Assembly (NCBI GenBank): GCA_031363055.1
Contig: JANLTP010000031.1
Location: 1 to 11,395, forward strand
From: JANLTP01 sp031363055
GTDB lineage: Bacteria; Pseudomonadota; Gammaproteobacteria; Burkholderiales; Burkholderiaceae_E
DNA length: 11,395 nt
Direction: 5' to 3'
Positions 6,191 through 11,395 of this stretch are shown piece by piece; the first letter of the stretch is position 1, and every line of letters starts with the position of its first letter. The notes below the pieces were generated by a model. That model saw only the letters and a list, made by a program, of their open reading frames with translations. It searched no databases and was not told the DNA's origin. A program made the position numbers and the translations under genes.

Positions 6191-7756
6191 ATGATGCCTC
6201 TCTTGCCACAGCTCAGTCACTCATTGACCCGTCTGCGGAACTTGTGCGTGTTTCTGGGCTCCGCACTGTGTTTGATCGTCGTGGCCACTCCCCTCGCCTG
6301 GTCAGCGCCCAGCGGCAAGCTGACCGTTGCGGTACCGTCCGAACCGGCTACCCTGGATCCGCACAAATCAAGCAACCGCTATAACTATCTGTTCAATGTC
6401 AACATGTTCGAGGGTTTGTACGTCCGTAACGACAAAGCCGAGCTGGTCCCTGCGCTGGCCGAATCGGTCGCGGTTTCGCCCGATGGATTGACTTATACCT
6501 TCACCCTGCGCAAGGGCGTGAAGTTCCACGATGGCTCGCCCATGAGCGCCGATGACGTCAAGTTTTCGCTGGAGCGGGCCATCAACCCGGCGACCAAAAA
6601 TCCAGCGCTGGCCTACATCAAGACGATTGAGAAAATCGATATCGTCAACCCGGACACAGTGGCACTGAAACTCAAGGAGAAAGACGCGATCTTTCTGAAG
6701 AAGCTCGCCTTCGCTGGCTGGGTTGTTCCCAGGAACTATATTCAATCGGTTGGCGAGGACGGTTTCGCGAAGAAGCCCATCGGCACGGGTCCATTCAAGT
6801 TCGTATCGCGTTCAATCAACGAACAGATCGAGATGCAGGCCAACGAAGCTCATTGGGGCTGGGTGCCCAAAATCAAGACGCTGGTGATGCGAACCGTACC
6901 CGAAGACGCGGTGCGTCTGGCGATGCTGCAGACCGGTGAAGCCGACATAGTCGCCGAAATGCCGCCACCGCTGATCGATCGCATCAGCGCGATCAAAGGC
7001 GTCAAGACGCTGTCACACCCCAGTGGCGAAATTTACTGGCTGGTGTTCAACATCAAGGACGGCGCCAAGGACAGCCCGTTGCTGAACCCGAAGGTCAGAG
7101 TAGCCCTGAACCATGCCATCGACAAACAAGGCATCGTCACCCATGTGTTGAAGAACCAGGCAGTGCTGATTCCAGGCGCCTTGGCGCCGTCGGTTGCGGC
7201 GGTGGACAAAAACCTTCAGCCGTACGCCTACAACCCAACGCTTGCCAAAAAGCTGCTCGCCGACGCCGGATATCCAAACGGCTTCAAGGTTGATATGTAC
7301 AGTTCGGTCGGCCGCTACACGCTCGACAAGGACATCTCATTGGCGATCGCCAACAATTTGAAAGCGTCCGGTATCGATGTCAATCTGAATCTGTGGGAGT
7401 CAGCCAAATGGGTCGGTGACTTGTCGAAGAAATATTATCCGGTCAGTTATCAAGCCTTTGGCAACACGATATTCGACCCTGAGGGCCTGATGATCTTCGG
7501 CGTGCACAGCAAGGCGTTCTGGTCGTTCTACAAAAACGATACCGTTGACAAGCTGATCGACGACTCGTTGAAGATCGTCGATCAGAAAGAACGCGACGCT
7601 CATTTCCAGAAAATCGACAAGACCCTGTACGAGGACGCCTCGCATGTCTTTCTATGGGAGAGCAAAATCCTGTTCGGAATGCTTGACAAGGTCAACTGGA
7701 AGCCCCAAGCCGGCGATAACGTCTACAAGTTCTGGAACGCCAGTCTGGAGAAGTGA
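6191..7756 (+). CDS. ABC importer periplasmic substrate-binding protein, family 5 (peptide/nickel type)
   Basis: A 521-residue exported protein of typical length for SBP family 5. I chose the ATG at 6191 because AAGGA at 6180-6184 lies 6 nt upstream; an ATG directly after it (6194) is equally possible, and longer in-frame starts at 6122 or 6155 would bury the signal peptide. Residues about 15-39 form a signal peptide ending AWSA. The mature start GKLTVAVPSEPATLDPHKS and the segment LVPALAESVAVSPDGLTYTF followed by LRKGVKFHDGSPMSADDVKFSLER (about 85-129) are the family hallmark. Later landmarks are PIGTGPFKF and KVRVALNHAIDKQGI. No lipobox Cys is seen, so it should be soluble in the periplasm. 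It feeds the two permeases that follow and is the first gene of the operon. The ligand (di- or oligopeptide, glutathione, opine, nickel or other) cannot be fixed from sequence. Confidence 0.9.
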   Translation: MMPLLPQLSHSLTRLRNLCVFLGSALCLIVVATPLAWSAPSGKLTVAVPSEPATLDPHKSSNRYNYLFNVNMFEGLYVRNDKAELVPALAESVAVSPDGLTYTFTLRKGVKFHDGSPMSADDVKFSLERAINPATKNPALAYIKTIEKIDIVNPDTVALKLKEKDAIFLKKLAFAGWVVPRNYIQSVGEDGFAKKPIGTGPFKFVSRSINEQIEMQANEAHWGWVPKIKTLVMRTVPEDAVRLAMLQTGEADIVAEMPPPLIDRISAIKGVKTLSHPSGEIYWLVFNIKDGAKDSPLLNPKVRVALNHAIDKQGIVTHVLKNQAVLIPGALAPSVAAVDKNLQPYAYNPTLAKKLLADAGYPNGFKVDMYSSVGRYTLDKDISLAIANNLKASGIDVNLNLWESAKWVGDLSKKYYPVSYQAFGNTIFDPEGLMIFGVHSKAFWSFYKNDTVDKLIDDSLKIVDQKERDAHFQKIDKTLYEDASHVFLWESKILFGMLDKVNWKPQAGDNVYKFWNASLEK

Positions 7757-8700
7757 TGCAGACCGCTGCCGGTGGCACCAATGCCGGCTTTCTCATCGAT
7801 CGATTGGTACAAGCGATCATCTGCATCGTCGGCATCTCGATCATCATTTTTTCGATCACCCATCTGATTGGCGATCCGGTCCAGTTATTGATGCCAGCGG
7901 AGGCATCCGAGAGCGACCGGCAAACCTTCAGGCAATCGCTGGGTCTCGATCGCCCAGCGATCACGCGCTATTTTGTTTTCCTCGTGAACGCGTTGCAAGG
8001 CAATCTCGGTGAGTCGTATCGCTTTAATACTCCCGTGCTCAGCCTTGTCTGGGACCGCTTTCCCGCCACGCTGGAGTTGGCCGCTGCTGCCATCGTGATA
8101 GCGGTCGTTCTGGGTGTCGTCAGCGGCATTATTTCGGCGATCAAACCGGGCAGTTTCTGGGACAAATTCTTTGAGCTGATCGCGCTCTCCGGAATGGCGG
8201 CACCGACGTTCTGGGTCGGCATCATGCTGATCATGCTGTTCGCCGTCGAGCTGCGGTTGCTGCCGTCCTCGGGCCGAGCCGGTGCGCTGTCGCTGGTGCT
8301 ACCGGCCGTCACGCTAGGATGGTATTCAACGGCGGTCATTTCGCGAATGACCCGTTCGGCGATGCTCGAGGCATTGGCCGAAGATTTTGTACGTACTGCC
8401 GTTCTAAAGGGCGCACCGACAACGGTGATTCTATTCAAGCACTGCCTCAAGTACATCTTGCCGGCGTTGCTCACCATCGTGTCACTGCAATTCGTAACGC
8501 TGCTGGCCGGCGCCGTCATTACCGAAACCATTTTCGCCTGGCCAGGCATTGGTCGCCTGCTGATTCAATCGGCGTATGGCGGCGATTATCCGGTCGTCCA
8601 GGGCATCACCTTGATCTGCTCGGTGCTGTTTGTACTGATCCAGTTGCTGGCCGATGTACTGCAGTTCCTGCTCGACCCTCGAATCCGGTTAGCTCAATGA
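7756..8700 (+). CDS. ABC importer permease 1 (DppB/OppB/GsiC type)
   Basis: A 314-residue inner-membrane protein. I chose the ATG at 7756, which shares its A with the preceding stop (TGATG), with GGAG at 7748-7751 suitably placed; a GTG at 7753 is the alternative. The N-terminal part has a membrane helix (about 15-36) and a periplasmic region with family features (PVQLLMP and GLDRPAITRYFVFL, then QGNLGESYR). Further helices lie near 106-128, 138-165, 177-197, 235-257 and 283-305, giving the six expected for DppB-like permeases. The EAA-type coupling loop reads EDFVRTAVLKGAP (209-221) followed by HCLKYILPAL, and the end has ETIFAWPGIGRLLIQSAYGGDYPVVQG, a strong family signature. It pairs with permease 2 to form the translocation channel and docks on the ATPases through the EAA loop. 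Confidence 0.93.
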   Translation: MQTAAGGTNAGFLIDRLVQAIICIVGISIIIFSITHLIGDPVQLLMPAEASESDRQTFRQSLGLDRPAITRYFVFLVNALQGNLGESYRFNTPVLSLVWDRFPATLELAAAAIVIAVVLGVVSGIISAIKPGSFWDKFFELIALSGMAAPTFWVGIMLIMLFAVELRLLPSSGRAGALSLVLPAVTLGWYSTAVISRMTRSAMLEALAEDFVRTAVLKGAPTTVILFKHCLKYILPALLTIVSLQFVTLLAGAVITETIFAWPGIGRLLIQSAYGGDYPVVQGITLICSVLFVLIQLLADVLQFLLDPRIRLAQ

Positions 8701-9542
8701 AGCGGAAGTTTCAGGTTCTCGCCGACATTCAAGCGCTGCTGGCCACTGCCGTGGTGTTGGCATTTTTACTGACCGGTCTGTTGGGCAGTTGGCTTGCGCC
8801 TTACGACCCAGTGCAGCAGGATCTGGGTCAGACGCTCAAACCACCGGCCTGGCATGCCGACGGGTCGCGCCTACATCTGCTGGGCACAGCGGCATTGGGA
8901 CAAGATATCCTCAGTGGCATCCTGGCCGGTGCGCGTATTTCCTTGCTGGTTTCCGTCTGCGCGGTCGGCCTGTCCGGTATCGTCGGTGTGCTCATGGGTC
9001 TGGTCGCCGGCTATTTGGGCGGCTGGATCGACAGCCTGTTCATGCGCCTGGCTGATATCCAGCTATCGATCCCGTTTATCCTGCTGGCCATTGCCTTGAT
9101 CGGTGCACTGGGGCCCAGCCTCGGCAATGTCATTCTCGTCATCGCAATCACCAACTGGGTGACTTACGCAAAGGTCGTTCGAACCGAAACCATGCGACTG
9201 CGCGATCGCGACTTCGTCAAATTTGCGCGAGTCAGCGGCACGTCGTTGTTCTCATTGCTGCGGCGTCATCTACTACCGAATGTCATGAACTCGGTGATCG
9301 TCCTGGTGACGCTCGATATCGGCAAAGTCATCATTTTCGAATCCGGCTTGAGTTTCCTCGGTTTGGGCGTGCAACCGCCGACCCCGTCCTGGGGCTCGAT
9401 GCTGGCGGATGGCCGCAAGTACGTCAGCATTGCCTATTGGACTTCAGTGTTCCCCGGCATTGCGATTTTTGTCGTCGTGCTTTGCGTGAACTTCCTGGGC
9501 AACTGGCTGCGCGTCAAGACCGATCCGAAAGCGCAGCGCTGA
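8697..9542 (+). CDS. ABC importer permease 2 (DppC/OppC/GsiD type)
   Basis: A 281-residue inner-membrane protein starting at ATG 8697, overlapping the previous stop as ATGA; the frame continues open upstream, but only as the shadow of permease 1. After a first helix (about 12-33) it shows the DppC hallmark HLLGTAALGQDILSGILAGARISLLV (60-85), where the more usual G-R-D is G-Q-D. Helices follow at about 85-106, 121-140, 142-160, 196-216 and 250-270. The EAA loop reads RDRDFVKFARVSGTS (169-183) then LLRRHLLPNVMNSVIV, and the typical ESGLSFLGLGVQPPTPSWG follows at 215-233. Six helices and these motifs make the partner of permease 1. Tight coupling to its neighbours suggests balanced production of the heterodimer. 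Confidence 0.93.
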   Translation: MKRKFQVLADIQALLATAVVLAFLLTGLLGSWLAPYDPVQQDLGQTLKPPAWHADGSRLHLLGTAALGQDILSGILAGARISLLVSVCAVGLSGIVGVLMGLVAGYLGGWIDSLFMRLADIQLSIPFILLAIALIGALGPSLGNVILVIAITNWVTYAKVVRTETMRLRDRDFVKFARVSGTSLFSLLRRHLLPNVMNSVIVLVTLDIGKVIIFESGLSFLGLGVQPPTPSWGSMLADGRKYVSIAYWTSVFPGIAIFVVVLCVNFLGNWLRVKTDPKAQR

Positions 9543-9554
9543 GGATATGACACC

Positions 9555-10547
9555 GTGACCAGCCTGCTGCAAATCGATAATCTGCATACTCATTTTTCAA
9601 CGCCGCGCGGTGTCGTCAGGGCGGTCAATGGCGTCAGCCTGCGGCTGGCCAAAGGCGAAATACTGGGCATCGTCGGCGAGTCCGGTTCGGGCAAAAGTGT
9701 CATGGCGCAATCGCTGATACGTGTCGTGCCTGAGGCCAATCGTCTGCGCGCGCAGGGCTCCGTCGTCTTCGACGGCGTCGACCTGATGACCCTGCCGCTG
9801 CCTGAAATGCGCAAGATTCGTGGCGCCCGAATCGCCATGGTCACGCAAAATCCGAGCACTGCACTGAATCCGGTGTTTACCGTCGGTGCACAAATGCTGG
9901 AGACCCTGCGTTTTCATCCAGATCGTTTGCCTGCCGCACAGAGTGCGCGACAACGAATGCTGGCGCTGATGAACGAGGTGCAATTGCCCGCACCGGCATC
10001 GGTTGCGCAGCGCTACCCCTTTCAGTTGAGCGGCGGCATGAAACAACGCATCGCCATCGCGATGGCGCTGATGTGCGAGCCCGATTTGTTGATCGCCGAT
10101 GAGCCGACCACCGCGCTGGATGTGACCATCCAGGCGCAGATTCTCGAGTTGATTCGTAACGCCCGACGCCAACATGGCACCTCGGTCATTTTTATCACCC
10201 ACGATCTCGGGGTGATCGCACAACTGTGCGATACGGTTGCCGTCATGTACGCCGGCAAGATCGTCGAGTACAACACCGTTCAGGCGATTTTTCGGCGGCC
10301 GTTGCACCCCTACACGCAGGGTCTGCTGGCGTCCAACCCGGTGTTCGGCAAGCGCCAGCAAGCGTTGCAGACCATGAAAGGACAACCGCCAGACCTGGCC
10401 CGGCTGGGCGCGGGCTGTGCGTTCGCAAGCCGTTGTGCTTTTGCGCTGGACGCTTGTCATATCGAGGCGCCGGCCACTGTGGTCATCCAGCAGCCGTTCT
10501 ATCACGCCTGTCCAGTCGCCACCAATCTCGAGCCTGCCGCGCGATGA
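9555..10547 (+). CDS. ABC importer ATP-binding protein 1 (DppD/OppD type)
   Basis: A 330-residue cytoplasmic ATPase. The start is GTG at 9555, with GAGGA at 9541-9545 nine nt upstream; it is the only gene of the operon that does not overlap its predecessor (12-bp gap). Seen are Walker A GESGSGKS (41-48), Q-loop Gln98, signature LSGGMKQR (158-165), Walker B LLIADEP with Glu183, and switch His216. The C-terminal oligopeptide-transporter region is present: HPYTQGLL (251-258), then Cys288, Cys294, Cys301 and Cys319 (C-x5-C-x6-C-x17-C). This Cys pattern resembles that reported to hold a 4Fe-4S cluster in DppD proteins. The length is normal for the family. It forms a heterodimeric motor with ATPase 2 and couples to the permease EAA loops. 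An ATG at 9547 is out of frame and ends after three codons. Confidence 0.93.
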   Translation: MTSLLQIDNLHTHFSTPRGVVRAVNGVSLRLAKGEILGIVGESGSGKSVMAQSLIRVVPEANRLRAQGSVVFDGVDLMTLPLPEMRKIRGARIAMVTQNPSTALNPVFTVGAQMLETLRFHPDRLPAAQSARQRMLALMNEVQLPAPASVAQRYPFQLSGGMKQRIAIAMALMCEPDLLIADEPTTALDVTIQAQILELIRNARRQHGTSVIFITHDLGVIAQLCDTVAVMYAGKIVEYNTVQAIFRRPLHPYTQGLLASNPVFGKRQQALQTMKGQPPDLARLGAGCAFASRCAFALDACHIEAPATVVIQQPFYHACPVATNLEPAAR

Positions 10548-11356
10548 TCGACGTCGAGGATCTCAGCAAACACTATCGCGTCGCCGGTGGCTCCTGGCTG
10601 CGCGCAAAATCGAAAGTCGTCAAGGCCGTCGACGGTGTGACCTTCAAGATCGCCGCTGGCGAAGCCTTGGGTCTGGTCGGGGAATCCGGGTCTGGCAAGT
10701 CAACGATCGGGCAAATGATCTTGATGCAAACTGCCCCAACCTCGGGGCGAATCAGCTTCGAAGGCACCGACCTTGCGAAGTTGGGAAGCGGTGCCGCGCA
10801 AGTTCTCAAGGGCAAGGCGCAAGTGGTCTTCCAGGACCCGTACGATGCACTGAATCCGAGAATGCGGGTACGCGACATTATTGCCGAGCCTCTGCGCAAC
10901 CTGCATCAGCACACGCGTCAACAGATCGAGCAGTTGGTGAACGCTGTCATTCAACGCGTCGGCCTGCAGATTCACGACCTTGAAAAGTACCCGCATCAAT
11001 TCAGTGGTGGCCAACGCCAGCGGATCGGCATCGCGCGCGCCGTTTCAGTGAACCCGAGGTTCATTGTGCTCGACGAACCGGTGTCAGCGCTCGACGTGTC
11101 GGTGCAGGCGCAAGTGATCAATTTGTTGATGGACCTGCGACAAGCGCAGAACATTGCTTATCTGTTCATCTCACACAACCTTGCGATTGTTGAACATGTC
11201 TGTGAGCGCGTCGCCATTCTGTACCTGGGCAAGATCGTCGAAATTTTGCCCACTGAAGCCTTGCACCGGGTCAAGTTGCATCCGTATACACGAGCCTTGT
11301 TTGATGCGATCCCGATTCCGGATCCGGCGCGAATCCAGGTGTCTTGCCATGGTTGA
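10544..11356 (+). CDS. ABC importer ATP-binding protein 2 (DppF/OppF type), shortened C-terminus
   Basis: A 270-residue cytoplasmic ATPase starting at ATG 10544, overlapping the previous stop as ATGA. All nucleotide-binding motifs are present: Walker A GESGSGKST (46-54), Q-loop Gln97, signature FSGGQRQR (153-160), Walker B FIVLDEP with Glu178, and switch His211. The segment between them (VFQDPYDALNPRM) is typical of DppF/OppF. The start of the C-terminal oligopeptide-transporter region is visible (HPYTRALFDAIPIPDPARIQ, 246-265), but the frame then reads VSCHG and stops. Family members usually run to about 320-330 residues, with a Gly-Cys and several conserved Cys that are all missing here. 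The sequence after the break is strongly AT-rich. The catalytic core should be intact, but the protein is probably truncated by a rearrangement, an inserted element or an assembly edge. Its partners are ATPase 1 and the permeases. Confidence 0.88.
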   Translation: MIDVEDLSKHYRVAGGSWLRAKSKVVKAVDGVTFKIAAGEALGLVGESGSGKSTIGQMILMQTAPTSGRISFEGTDLAKLGSGAAQVLKGKAQVVFQDPYDALNPRMRVRDIIAEPLRNLHQHTRQQIEQLVNAVIQRVGLQIHDLEKYPHQFSGGQRQRIGIARAVSVNPRFIVLDEPVSALDVSVQAQVINLLMDLRQAQNIAYLFISHNLAIVEHVCERVAILYLGKIVEILPTEALHRVKLHPYTRALFDAIPIPDPARIQVSCHG

Positions 11357-11395
11357 CTTTTATCTAATTTTCCAAGAAGTTTTTTACCCACAAAT

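Noticed and set aside
9547..9558. Three-codon ATG-ACA-CCG-TGA frame before ATPase 1
   Set aside because: It is two bases from the Shine-Dalgarno, too close for initiation; GTG at 9555 has good spacing.
9597..10505. Long antisense open frame of about 300 codons opposite ATPase 1
   Set aside because: It lies wholly within a gene with complete ABC motifs; its His/Gln/Arg-rich translation shows no domain and is a codon-bias shadow of a GC-rich gene.
11158..11391. Minus-strand frame from the AT-rich end (MGKKLLGKLDKSQPWQ...) running into ATPase 2
   Set aside because: The first residues look protein-like and could belong to an element beyond the window, but the rest is antisense to conserved ATPase sequence, and no start context is visible. 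It is not called as a gene.

Overview
The window is about 11.4 kb of moderately GC-rich bacterial chromosome. Signal peptides, a periplasmic substrate-binding protein and the protein families present point to a Gram-negative bacterium, most likely a betaproteobacterium (Burkholderiales or a relative). That placement is an inference from family resemblance; the window has no rRNA or other marker gene. I found no tRNA, rRNA, CRISPR array, phage gene or recognisable insertion sequence.

Layout. (1) Positions 1-1386, plus strand: two paralogous SGNH/GDSL-type proteins in tandem. The first is cut by the window edge and has lost the usual catalytic Asn and His; the second is complete, exported and has all the catalytic blocks. 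(2) Positions 1450-3078, minus strand: an EntS-like MFS transporter (MFS_3 type) with a C-terminal domain resembling a small ferredoxin-fold monooxygenase. (3) Positions 3226-4173, plus strand: an envelope protein with a signal peptide, a TPR-like region, a membrane segment, a Gly-rich region and an acidic tail. (4) Positions 4186-4605, minus strand: a PaaI-type hotdog thioesterase whose start region carries a 16-bp direct repeat that creates an 11-residue upstream ORF. (5) Positions 4769-6052, plus strand: a second EntS-like MFS transporter, with a hexanucleotide microsatellite in its central loop. (6) Positions 6191-11356, plus strand: a five-gene ABC importer operon of the dipeptide/oligopeptide/nickel class (binding protein, two permeases, two ATPases). 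Its junctions are overlapping or nearly so, and a plausible sigma70 promoter with repeated operator-like sites lies upstream.

How the genes work together. Only the ABC operon is a clear functional unit: the periplasmic protein captures a peptide-like or other small solute, the two permeases form the channel and the two ATPases drive import. The SGNH pair is also probably one translationally coupled unit, extending left of the window, that may modify a polysaccharide or other envelope ester. The two MFS genes, the TPR protein and the thioesterase are single-gene units in alternating orientation with no demonstrated link.

Most notable points: the second ATPase stops at 270 residues, losing the usual C-terminal region just where composition becomes AT-rich at the window end; the degenerate/active SGNH pair; the duplicated start region of the thioesterase; the in-frame hexamer repeat in MFS 2; and the repeats upstream of the ABC operon. 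I did not find a convincing new multi-gene system here.
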